Shown here piece by piece: positions 10,360 to 18,248 of a stretch of 64,000 nt of DNA (its first letter is position 1; the number at the start of each line of letters is the position of its first letter). Location: assembly GCA_024742485.1 (NCBI GenBank), contig JANSYK010000003.1, positions 1,089,813 through 1,153,812 on the forward strand. The letters run 5' to 3'. The stretch is from Alphaproteobacteria bacterium (GTDB taxonomy: Bacteria > Pseudomonadota > Alphaproteobacteria > Rhizobiales > Rhizobiaceae). A program made the position numbers and the translations under genes. The notes below the pieces were generated by a model, which was given only the letters and a program-made list of their open reading frames with translations, was not told the origin of the DNA and made no database searches.

Positions 10360-11058
10360 TCATCGGGCCAGACCGCGTGCCAGGGTCTCCAGAAGCGGGA
10401 TGACGTCCGCTCGGGCTTTTTCGTCAAACCGGCTGATCAGCCCCGAGACGGTCAGTGCGCCGCTCAACTCCCCCTTGGCCGTGAACACAGGGGTGGAAAC
10501 CGACGAGATATTCGGGTTTGTTTCTCCAACGGAGCTCGCTGTACCATGTTCATTGAAGACGGCGGAGTCGGGCACGGGTTCTCCTGAAAAATGACGCAAC
10601 ACCAGGCCGGAGGCTCCGGTCGACATTCGCAATCGCATGCCTTCTTCCACGTGAAATCGCAACAGGTTTGGAGAGTTTTCCCGATAAAGGCAAACGCGTT
10701 CCTGGCCTGCGCGCACGTAAAAGGACGCCGTTTCTCCCGTCGCCTTTACCAGCTCTCTGAGCGCTGGAGTCACTTTTTCACGTGACACAAACTCCTGGCG
10801 GAAAATCAAACCCAGGCGCCAGACACTGGCACCAACACTGTACCGCCCCTCCTGATCCCTGTTGATGAAACCGAAGATCTGCAGAGATTTCGTCAATCGC
10901 AATATTGTGCTTTTGTGCAGGCCTGTTTCTTCCGCCAACTCGGCCAGAGAGAGCGTTGGTTTCTGAGACGAGAACGCCAACAGAATTGACATCGCTCGTT
11001 CGACGGATTCAGTTCGTTTTGCGGCCAAGACCGTTCTCTCTGGTGAAACGACGGTCAT
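10360..11058 (-). CDS. IclR-family transcriptional regulator
   Basis: 232 residues, slightly short for the family (usually about 250). The N-terminal winged helix is clear: SVERAMSILLAFSSQKPTLSLAELAEETGLHKSTILRLTKSL (cut here; residues about 18-58), followed by GRYSVGASVWRLG. The C-terminal ligand-binding domain starts near residue 80 and contains the blocks ERVCLYRENSP, GASGLVLRHF, and SGALTVSGLISRF. It is divergent from the AcnD-type gene with about 60 bases between starts, the usual arrangement for an IclR regulator of a neighbouring catabolic operon. The ligand is probably the transported di- or tricarboxylate. Confidence 0.92.
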   Translation of the reverse strand: MTVVSPERTVLAAKRTESVERAMSILLAFSSQKPTLSLAELAEETGLHKSTILRLTKSLQIFGFINRDQEGRYSVGASVWRLGLIFRQEFVSREKVTPALRELVKATGETASFYVRAGQERVCLYRENSPNLLRFHVEEGMRLRMSTGASGLVLRHFSGEPVPDSAVFNEHGTASSVGETNPNISSVSTPVFTAKGELSGALTVSGLISRFDEKARADVIPLLETLARGLAR

Positions 11059-11117
11059 ATTATGTTGCAGGTGCCCGGCTGGTTTGTCTAGCTATGGGCA
11101 AGGCAAGGCATCTGGCA

Positions 11118-13706
11118 ATGATAACGTTTTCAATTGATAATACCGGTTCAAGCGCATTTGATTATCGGAAGATGATCAGCGGCAACATTGCCGGGCTTCC
11201 TTATTGCTTGCGGGTTCTCGCTGAAAACGCCGGCCGTCATGACAGTGAAGGCCACGCGGCGCAGGCCGTATTTGACCGTTCGGGCCAAGCTGTCCCGTTT
11301 CGGCCCGTGCGTATGCTTCTGCATGACATGCTCGGCATCCCGGCACTTGTTGACATGATGGCCATGCGGGGTGCCCTGGAAAAGAGTGGAGGCAATCCTG
11401 ATCTGGTGGACATGAGCCTGCCCGTCGATCTCGTGATTGATCACTCCATGACGATCAACCATTGGGCCGAGCGCTTTGCACTTGATCTGAATATGGACCG
11501 CGAGTTTGAGGTGAACCGGGAGCGCTTTACCTTTCTCAAAGCCTGCGAAGCGCAATTTGAGAACCTTCGCGTCATGCCGCCTGGCGGCGGTATTTGTCAT
11601 CAGGTCAATCTGGAGTTTTTGGGCAAGACTGTTCTGCCCTCCAACGAAGACTCCAAACTCCTGGTTCCGGATAGTTGTCTGGGAACCGACAGCCACACAA
11701 CGATGATCAATGGCCTTGGTGTTCTGGGCTGGGGTATTGGCGGATTGGAGGCTGAATCCCTGCTGTTCGGAGAGACATCACCGGTCAATGTGCCGGACGT
11801 CATCGGTCTTGAGATTACCGGCACGCCGTCCGACACGATCACCGCCACCGACATTGCACTCGTCATTGCCGAGAAATTGCGCGCCATTGGCGTTGTTGAC
11901 AAGTTCGTCGAGATGTTCGGGCCGAGCTACAGATATTTGACGGTCGCCGACCGGGCAACAATCGCCAATATGGCCCCCGAATACGGATCGACCGTTGTGT
12001 TCTGTCCTGTTGATGAAAATACATTGCGATACCTGCGCGAAACCGGTCGCGGCAACCGCCATACGCGACGCACAGAGGCATATTGCAAGGCTCAGGATAT
12101 GTGGATCGGGCCGACTGATAACACAGTGGAATATGATGCCGTCGTCGCGTTGGATCTCAGCAAGATCGGGCGGTCCGTATCGGGACCTTCTCGTCCGGAA
12201 CAGCGCATTGACCTGAATTCCGCCACAGTGGCTCTTGCCGCGAACGATGAGCTTGAGGCGGCACGCCGAGTTCCTGTCTACGGAATGGACCACGATATCG
12301 GCGATGGCGACGTGATCATTGCAGCGATCACCAGCTGCACGAACACCGCGAACCCCCGCAATATGGTTTTGGCAGGTCTGGTTGCAAGGAATGCCGTTGC
12401 CAAGGGGCTGCGGGTGAAGCCACATGTGAAGACGTCATTGGCTCCAGGGTCGCGCGTCGTGGCCGGGTACCTTGAGGAAAGCGGTCTCCAGAAGGATCTC
12501 GACGCCTTGGGATTTGAAATCGCAGCGTTCTCCTGCTCGACCTGCAATGGCATGTCCGGACCGTTGCGGCCCGAGCATGAAGAAACAATACGCGCCCATG
12601 ATATCAAAGGTGTGGCAGTCCTGTCGGGCAATCGAAATTTTGCCGGTCGGATCCACCCGCTTGCGTCGCGAAACATGATCGCATCGCCGCCACTGGTTGT
12701 CGCCTATGCCTTGATGGGAACGATCCTCAAAGACATTACGACCGAACCGGTGGGTGAAGACTCAGACGGCCTGCCTGTCATGTTGGATGATCTGTGGCCA
12801 GACCCTGACGAGGTGAACGCGGTCATCAATGCGCATGTGACGGCCGACGGATTTGTCCGAAACTACAGCGAGATTTCACAGGTTAACTCCCACTGGAACG
12901 CGTTGAAAGTCGGGACAGGCGCATATCGGTGGGGCCCGTCGACCTATGTCAGTTTCCCACCCTTTGTGAAATCGATCACACCGGCGAATGATCGCCGGCT
13001 GGATCTCACCGGCCTGCGTCCTCTCGTCATGTTGGGCGACTCGGTCACGACGGACCACATTTCTCCTTCTGGAACGATCACCGCAGAATCCGAAGCTGGT
13101 CGGTACCTGACCGCCAATGGTGTAAATCCAAGGGATTTTAATTCGTTTGGAACGCGTCGCGGCAACTCCGATGTGGTGATCCGCTCAACCTTTGCCAACT
13201 ATCGATTGCGCAACGAAATGACACCGGACAGGGAAGGATCCTGGACACGCATTGAACCGGAAGGAGAAGTCACCACAATCTTCAAGGCTATCAGCGCCTA
13301 TGTGGAGCGGGGTCAGAAACTGGTCGTGATCGGCGGCAAGGATTATGGCTGTGGCTCTTCACGCGACACCGCGGCGAAGGCTCCGTGGTTGGCGGGTGTT
13401 CGTGCGGTTATTACCGAAAGCTATGAGCGAATTCACCGCTCCAATCTGGTGAATATGGGCATTGCGCCTCTCTGCTTTCCAAAGGGCGTCAACCGCAAAA
13501 CCCTGAACCTGGATGGAACGGAGGTTTTCGATATTGAATTGTCCGACGATCTGACGTCCGCAAGCATGGTAATCCGTCGAAAAAGTGGCGATGTCGAAAC
13601 CACGCCACTGGAACTAAGACTATACAATGATGCGGAGCGAGAGACCTTCGCAGAAGGTGGATTGCTGCCACTTTCATTCCGCAAGTTCCTGAAGAAAACC
13701 GCATGA
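11118..13706 (+). CDS. acnD: aconitase-family hydratase, AcnD (2-methylcitrate dehydratase) type
   Basis: 862 residues from the ATG at 11118; an ATG at 11094 is an alternative. The much longer frame from 10905 overlaps the IclR gene and is rejected. The three [4Fe-4S] cysteines are visible in ITSCTNT and CSTCNGMSG. The CNGMSG form, in place of the CIGNSG of ordinary aconitase A, and the 862-residue length point to AcnD. Other blocks are DSCLGTDSHTTMINGLGVLGWGIGG, GNRNFAGRIHP, and the swivel-domain DYGCGSSRDTAAK. AcnD dehydrates 2-methylcitrate to a trans-aconitate analogue that PrpF then isomerises. The stop overlaps the PrpF-type gene by 4 bases. No methylcitrate synthase gene is in the cassette, so an imported substrate is likely. 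Confidence 0.85.
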   Translation: MITFSIDNTGSSAFDYRKMISGNIAGLPYCLRVLAENAGRHDSEGHAAQAVFDRSGQAVPFRPVRMLLHDMLGIPALVDMMAMRGALEKSGGNPDLVDMSLPVDLVIDHSMTINHWAERFALDLNMDREFEVNRERFTFLKACEAQFENLRVMPPGGGICHQVNLEFLGKTVLPSNEDSKLLVPDSCLGTDSHTTMINGLGVLGWGIGGLEAESLLFGETSPVNVPDVIGLEITGTPSDTITATDIALVIAEKLRAIGVVDKFVEMFGPSYRYLTVADRATIANMAPEYGSTVVFCPVDENTLRYLRETGRGNRHTRRTEAYCKAQDMWIGPTDNTVEYDAVVALDLSKIGRSVSGPSRPEQRIDLNSATVALAANDELEAARRVPVYGMDHDIGDGDVIIAAITSCTNTANPRNMVLAGLVARNAVAKGLRVKPHVKTSLAPGSRVVAGYLEESGLQKDLDALGFEIAAFSCSTCNGMSGPLRPEHEETIRAHDIKGVAVLSGNRNFAGRIHPLASRNMIASPPLVVAYALMGTILKDITTEPVGEDSDGLPVMLDDLWPDPDEVNAVINAHVTADGFVRNYSEISQVNSHWNALKVGTGAYRWGPSTYVSFPPFVKSITPANDRRLDLTGLRPLVMLGDSVTTDHISPSGTITAESEAGRYLTANGVNPRDFNSFGTRRGNSDVVIRSTFANYRLRNEMTPDREGSWTRIEPEGEVTTIFKAISAYVERGQKLVVIGGKDYGCGSSRDTAAKAPWLAGVRAVITESYERIHRSNLVNMGIAPLCFPKGVNRKTLNLDGTEVFDIELSDDLTSASMVIRRKSGDVETTPLELRLYNDAERETFAEGGLLPLSFRKFLKKTA

Positions 13707-14860
13707 CGGAAAACAAGCGCATAAGAGCCGCGTTTTATCGTGGTGGGACCTCGAAGGCGGTTGTCTTCAATGGCGCGGATTTGCCCGGCGAAAGAGATGT
13801 GCGCGACCGGATTTTCTTGCATATTCTCGGCAGTCCGGACCCCTTTGGCCGCCAACTGAACGGCATGGGCGGGGGGCTTTCATCGCTGTCCAAAGTCGTG
13901 ATTGTAGAGCCATCTTCGCATCCGGAGGCTGATATAGACTATACGTTTGTGCAGGTTGCAGTGGATGCACCAGTTGCAGACTATGGCTCGACCTGCGGGA
14001 ACATGTCGTCCGCTGTGGGTCCCTTTGCGGTACACGAAGGGCTGGTGCAGCCAATCAATGGCCTTCAGCGTGTCACCATGCACAACACAAACACGGGCAA
14101 AATTTACAGGTCGGAATTCCAGGTCAAAAATGGAGAAGCCGTCGAGGCCGGGGATTTTGAGATCCCGGGGGTGACGCAATCGGGTGCCAAAATCAGACTG
14201 GATTTTCTGGATCCGGGCGCCTCAATGACCGACGGGCTCCTGCCGACAGGGCATCCGCTGGACTGTCTCGAAGTCGAAGGACTGGGTAGAATTGACGTCT
14301 CCATGGTCGATGCTGCCAACCCGGTAGTGTTTGTCCGCGCTGATGATTTTGGAATGAAGGGAACCGAAAGCCCCGGTGATCTGGACGCCGATGCAAAGCT
14401 GATGTTTCAACTTGATACCGTGCGGCGACAGGCCGGCGTCACCATGGGTTTGGCCCGATCCCCGGACAAAACCCCATTGTCCAATCCGAAAATCGCAATT
14501 GTGTCGCGCGCGCAGCCTTTCACTGCACTGGATGGGTCAGACTACACGACAGACTCCCACGATGTGTCAGTCCGTTTGATTTCGATGGGAAACTTCCATC
14601 GGGCGATAACACTGACCGGTGCCATGTGTGTGGCTGTTGCAGCCAAAATGGAAGGCTCTGTCGTCGCGCGTGTAACCCGGACCCCCGGCACCTTGCGCAT
14701 CGGTAACCCCTCAGGTGTGTTGCCGGTTGATGCCGATGTCAAAAACCAGGGCGGAGGCTATCATGCGGTCTCCGCGACCACGTTCAGAACGCAAAGGCGC
14801 ATCATGGAGGGTGCGTTGCTCTATCCGGCACATTTCCTGGAAAGGGGCAGTGAAACGTGA
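13703..14860 (+). CDS. prpF: PrpF-family aconitate/itaconate delta-isomerase
   Basis: 385 residues. The N-terminus IRAAFYRGGTSKAVVF is the PrpF signature, followed by LGSPDPFGRQLNGMGGGLSSLSKVVIV, DYGSTCGNMSSAVGPFAV, and HNTNTGK. The later block MGLARSPDKTPLSNPKIAIV and the C-terminal SGVLPVDADV are also typical. Family members use a diaminopimelate-epimerase fold. Known ones are 2-methylaconitate isomerase PrpF and methylitaconate delta-isomerase. The start overlaps the AcnD stop (ATGA), so the pair is coupled, as in the known AcnD-PrpF route of the methylcitrate cycle. The exact substrate is open because PrpC and a canonical PrpB are missing nearby. Confidence 0.9.
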   Translation: MTENKRIRAAFYRGGTSKAVVFNGADLPGERDVRDRIFLHILGSPDPFGRQLNGMGGGLSSLSKVVIVEPSSHPEADIDYTFVQVAVDAPVADYGSTCGNMSSAVGPFAVHEGLVQPINGLQRVTMHNTNTGKIYRSEFQVKNGEAVEAGDFEIPGVTQSGAKIRLDFLDPGASMTDGLLPTGHPLDCLEVEGLGRIDVSMVDAANPVVFVRADDFGMKGTESPGDLDADAKLMFQLDTVRRQAGVTMGLARSPDKTPLSNPKIAIVSRAQPFTALDGSDYTTDSHDVSVRLISMGNFHRAITLTGAMCVAVAAKMEGSVVARVTRTPGTLRIGNPSGVLPVDADVKNQGGGYHAVSATTFRTQRRIMEGALLYPAHFLERGSET

Positions 14861-14984
14861 GTTGTTGCGGGACTTGGCGATATCTGATTTGTCAATTGGA
14901 CCGATGCATCATTTCTGCTTGTCCAAAAGCATGTATGCTTGAGAGGAGAAGACAGATGTGTCGTATTGACAGGAGGTCATACGA

Positions 14985-15011
14985 CTTCTTCGGCGCAAGG
15001 TTGCGCTGAAG
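14985..15011 (+). other. intercistronic hairpins between the PrpF and TctC genes
   Basis: A stem CTTC..GCGCAA / TTGCGC.GAAG with a 2-base loop is directly preceded by a 7-base inverted repeat GTCGTAT / ATACGAC (14960-14985, 12-base spacer). There is no T-run, so this is not an intrinsic terminator. Such structures often protect a processed mRNA end ahead of a highly expressed binding-protein gene. A shorter palindrome, AAGCATGTATGCTT, is at 14927-14940. Confidence 0.45.
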
Positions 15012-15056
15012 AGAACGAGAATGTGTAATCAGGAAAGTCATACAGGGAGGAACCAC

Positions 15057-16049
15057 ATGACGATACTAAACTTCTCAAGGCGGACAATAATGGCCGCTGG
15101 TGTAGCGCTGGCCGTGACAGGCCTGGCCGCACCAGCTGTCGCTGACGGTCATCAGGTCGTCGACAGCATCCATTTTCTGATCCCCGGCGGTGCCGGTGGT
15201 GGTTGGGACGGAACCGCCCGTGGAACGGGAGAGGCCCTGACGGGCGCTGGACTGGTTGGATCCGCATCCTATGAAAACATGTCGGGCGGCGGCGGTGGCA
15301 AGGCCATCGGTTACCTGATCGAGAATGCCGACAGCAATCACGGAACGCTCATGGTGAACTCGACACCGATCGTGATCCGCTCGCTGACAGGCGTGTTTCC
15401 CCAGAACTTCCGGGATCTGACGCTGGTTGCCGGGACAATCGGAGACTATGCAGCGCTTGTTGTCGCGGCTGATGGCCCCATCAAGGACCTCAACGGTCTG
15501 ATCGAGGCCTTCAATGCTGACTCCAGCGGTACTGCGGTCGGAGGTGGATCCGTCCCGGGTGGAATGGACCATTTGGTTGCGGCCATGGTGTTCCAGGCTG
15601 CAGGTGCTGATCCGGTTGCGATGAAATACGTGCCCTATGACGGCGGCGGCGCAACAATGGCAGGCTTGCTCTCTGGCGAGGTTCAGGCTGTCTCCACCGG
15701 CTTCTCTGAAGCTGTTGAACTGGCCAAGGCCGGTGAAGTGCGCATCATCGGCGTGACTTCTCCTGAGCGCGTGGATGCCTACAAGGATGCGCCAACCATG
15801 CTGGAGCAGGGCAACGCAACCGAGTTTGTCAATTGGCGTGGTTTCTTTGCCGCTCCAGGTCTGCCCGCGGACAAACTTGCGATGTATCAGGACGCGCTCA
15901 CCAAGATGTATGAGACCGATGAATGGGAAGCCGTTCGCGCCCGGAATGGCTGGGTCAACATCCACAACAATGGTGATGACTTCAAGAAATTCCTGGAAAA
16001 CCAGGAACAGGTCATCGGTGACCTGATGAAGCAATTGGGCTTCCTCTAA
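15057..16049 (+). CDS. tctC: tripartite tricarboxylate transporter (TTT) solute-binding protein TctC
   Basis: 330 residues from the ATG at 15057, placed just after AGGGAGG; an earlier in-frame ATG at 15021 has no such site. Residues 1-29 are a signal peptide with SRRTIMAAGVALAV and cleavage near AVADG, consistent with periplasmic export. The mature part has the TctC-type substrate loop FLIPGGAGGGWDGTARG and the second loop GGGSVPGGMDH. TctC proteins bind carboxylates such as citrate, tricarballylate or related acids and deliver them to TctAB. It lies in the same direction as AcnD and PrpF, which ties the transporter to that pathway. Confidence 0.92.
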   Translation: MTILNFSRRTIMAAGVALAVTGLAAPAVADGHQVVDSIHFLIPGGAGGGWDGTARGTGEALTGAGLVGSASYENMSGGGGGKAIGYLIENADSNHGTLMVNSTPIVIRSLTGVFPQNFRDLTLVAGTIGDYAALVVAADGPIKDLNGLIEAFNADSSGTAVGGGSVPGGMDHLVAAMVFQAAGADPVAMKYVPYDGGGATMAGLLSGEVQAVSTGFSEAVELAKAGEVRIIGVTSPERVDAYKDAPTMLEQGNATEFVNWRGFFAAPGLPADKLAMYQDALTKMYETDEWEAVRARNGWVNIHNNGDDFKKFLENQEQVIGDLMKQLGFL

Positions 16050-16113
16050 GTCCCTGAGACACTGGCCGCGCGGCCTTCGTCGCGCGGCTCACCGATTTTA
16101 GGGAGGGGACAAG

Positions 16114-16605
16114 ATGGCGTTGGATCGCTGGATCGCACTCATCGTGTTGCTGATCTGTGTCGCATATGGTTATGCCGCGTTTTTTTCGATGGATGATTTG
16201 CTGCCGCCAATAATGCGGCGTAGTCCGATTTGGCCGTCGAGCTTTCCCAAGGTTCTATCGGTTGGCGCAATTGTCTTCGCATTGATAATCCTTTTCGGGC
16301 TGGAAAAATCCCCTCAGAAAGACAAGGCTGCCGACATCAATCTTTCGCGCCTCAGCGAATACAAGGTCGGACAGGCGGCAATCCTGATCGGATTGATGAT
16401 CGCCTATGCGCTGCTGCTCAGGCCAATCGGTTTTCTGGCGTCGACATTTCTGTTTCTCACCCTTGGCAGTTTCACACTGGGTGAACGCCGCTACGTGATT
16501 ATGGCCATCGTGGCGATTATTGCGACTGCGGGAATCTGGTTGCTGGTCGATAACGTTTTGGGCATATTCCTGCGCCCGTTTCCCCTGTTCATGTCGGGAG
16601 GTTGA
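16114..16605 (+). CDS. tctB: tripartite tricarboxylate transporter small membrane subunit TctB
   Basis: 163 residues with four predicted membrane segments: residues about 6-26, 45-65, 85-110 and 120-150. This is the TctB/DUF1468 plan. The start follows AGGGAGGGG at good spacing. TctB is the small partner of TctA in the inner membrane. The gene is 64 bases after tctC and ends one base before the tctA start, so the three form one operon. Confidence 0.88.
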   Translation: MALDRWIALIVLLICVAYGYAAFFSMDDLLPPIMRRSPIWPSSFPKVLSVGAIVFALIILFGLEKSPQKDKAADINLSRLSEYKVGQAAILIGLMIAYALLLRPIGFLASTFLFLTLGSFTLGERRYVIMAIVAIIATAGIWLLVDNVLGIFLRPFPLFMSGG

Positions 16606-16606
16606 G

Positions 16607-18130
16607 ATGCTAGAGGGTCTTCTTCTTGGTCTGTCGACCGCATTCACGTTCCAAAACATCCTGATGGTTATCGGCGGTTGCCTGATTGGAACCTTCATTG
16701 GAATGCTGCCCGGCCTCGGTCCCATGTCGATCATTGCCATAATGATCCCGATTGCGATCACCATCGGTGATCCGGCCACCGCGTTGATACTGCTGGCAGG
16801 CGTGTATTATGGTGCCGTGTTTGGGGGGTCGACGTCGTCCATCCTGATCAACGCACCGGGTGTAGCATCGACCGTTGCGACGAGTTTTGATGGCTATCCG
16901 CTGACCCGGCAGGGAAAGGCGGGCAAAGCCCTGACGGTTGCTGCCATTGCTTCCTTTTCCGGCGGCACCATTGGCGCTATTCTGCTGCTGATATTCGCAC
17001 CGATGCTGGCCTCGGTTGCGCTTCTGTTTCATTCCTCTGAATATTTCGCGTTGATGGTTGTGGGGCTGTCGGCCATCGCTGCATTTGCCGGAACCGGTCA
17101 GGTGGCAAAGGCGCTGCTGATGACATTTCTCGGGCTGATTATGGCCACGGTTGGCGAAGGTGTGCTGTTCAATGCGGCGCGATTTACGCTGGGCATCCCT
17201 GATCTGCAATCAGGGTTTGGGTTTATCACCCTTGCGATGGCGATGTTTGCCTTGCCGGAGGCGATCTATCTGATCCTTGATCCCAATCGCTCGAAGACGG
17301 CCGACGGAGGCGACAACAGTGAGATCAAGGAACTCCGGATATCAAGAGACGAGGCAAAATCCATCGCACCGGTCATCGCCCGCCAATCGGTTCAAGGCTT
17401 CCTGATCGGAGTTCTTCCGGGCGCGGGAGCAACCATCGCGTCGTTTCTCGGCTATGCGGTGGAGCGCAACATTGCTCCGAAGGACGAGCAGGATCAGTTT
17501 GGCAAGGGATCCGTCAAGGGTGTTGCGGCACCCGAAAGCGCCAACAACGCTGCCTGCACAGGGTCCTTCGTTCCGCTTCTGACCCTTGGAATTCCCGGGT
17601 CGGGGACGACGGCGATCTTGCTTGGCGCGTTGATCGCCCTGAATGTAAGCCCGGGGCCTCGGCTCATGGTTGATGAGCCGCAGATCTTCTGGGCGGTTAT
17701 CATTTCCATGTATCTCGGCAATCTGGTCCTGTTGATGCTGAACCTGCCGCTGATCCCATACATCGCCAAGGTTCTGGCGGCGCCGCGTAACTTCCTGATA
17801 CCATTCATCCTGTTCTTCACGTTGATGGGTGCCTATATCGGGCAAAACAACGCAACCGAGCTGCTGTTGCTGGTCGGTTTCGGCATCTGTGCAACAATCT
17901 TCCGGTTCGCGGACTATCCACTGGCTCCCCTGTTGATCGGTTTCATTCTGGGACCGCTGCTGGAAAACAACTTTGCGCGCGCGATGCAGCTTTACGATGG
18001 AATGGGCTTTATCTGGGAACGCCCCATGACGCTTGGTCTTCTTGTGTTGGCCGTCGTTCTCGTTGTGCTGCCAAGCTACAGGTCACGGCGCGCAAGGGCC
18101 CGCGCTGAAGGCGTTGCTGATGGTGATTGA
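16607..18130 (+). CDS. tctA: tripartite tricarboxylate transporter large permease TctA
   Basis: 507 residues from the ATG at 16607, which follows GGGAGGTTGAG; an in-frame extension to 16520 lies inside tctB and is rejected. It is a polytopic membrane protein with the TctA repeat motifs GMLPGLGPMSIIAIMIPI and GVLPGAGATIASFLGYAVE, each a glycine-rich half-repeat, and the block GIPGSGTTAILLGALIALNVSPGP. TctA is the proton- or sodium-driven translocating subunit. It closes the AcnD-PrpF-TctCBA run. No terminator was identified after it. Confidence 0.95.
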   Translation: MLEGLLLGLSTAFTFQNILMVIGGCLIGTFIGMLPGLGPMSIIAIMIPIAITIGDPATALILLAGVYYGAVFGGSTSSILINAPGVASTVATSFDGYPLTRQGKAGKALTVAAIASFSGGTIGAILLLIFAPMLASVALLFHSSEYFALMVVGLSAIAAFAGTGQVAKALLMTFLGLIMATVGEGVLFNAARFTLGIPDLQSGFGFITLAMAMFALPEAIYLILDPNRSKTADGGDNSEIKELRISRDEAKSIAPVIARQSVQGFLIGVLPGAGATIASFLGYAVERNIAPKDEQDQFGKGSVKGVAAPESANNAACTGSFVPLLTLGIPGSGTTAILLGALIALNVSPGPRLMVDEPQIFWAVIISMYLGNLVLLMLNLPLIPYIAKVLAAPRNFLIPFILFFTLMGAYIGQNNATELLLLVGFGICATIFRFADYPLAPLLIGFILGPLLENNFARAMQLYDGMGFIWERPMTLGLLVLAVVLVVLPSYRSRRARARAEGVADGD

Positions 18131-18248
18131 TGACGGACTAGGGCAGTCGCATGAAAGCCGGCATCCGACGGCATCAAGGTGCGACCACAAATATCAGTAG
18201 CGCGGATCCGTATCCAGCAAGGAGACCGATCAACGAGGTTCGCGGTGA

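Noticed and set aside
10905..11117. 5' extension of the AcnD-type gene back to 10905
   Set aside because: It lies wholly in the IclR gene and its promoter, has no family sequence, and the protein from 11118 already has the full AcnD length.
11118..13706. TCA-cycle aconitase AcnA
   Set aside because: The CNGMSG block, the 862-residue length and direct coupling to a PrpF gene favour AcnD.
15075..16034. 319-residue minus-strand open frame
   Set aside because: It is antisense to tctC, which has a signal peptide, a ribosome-binding site and family loops.
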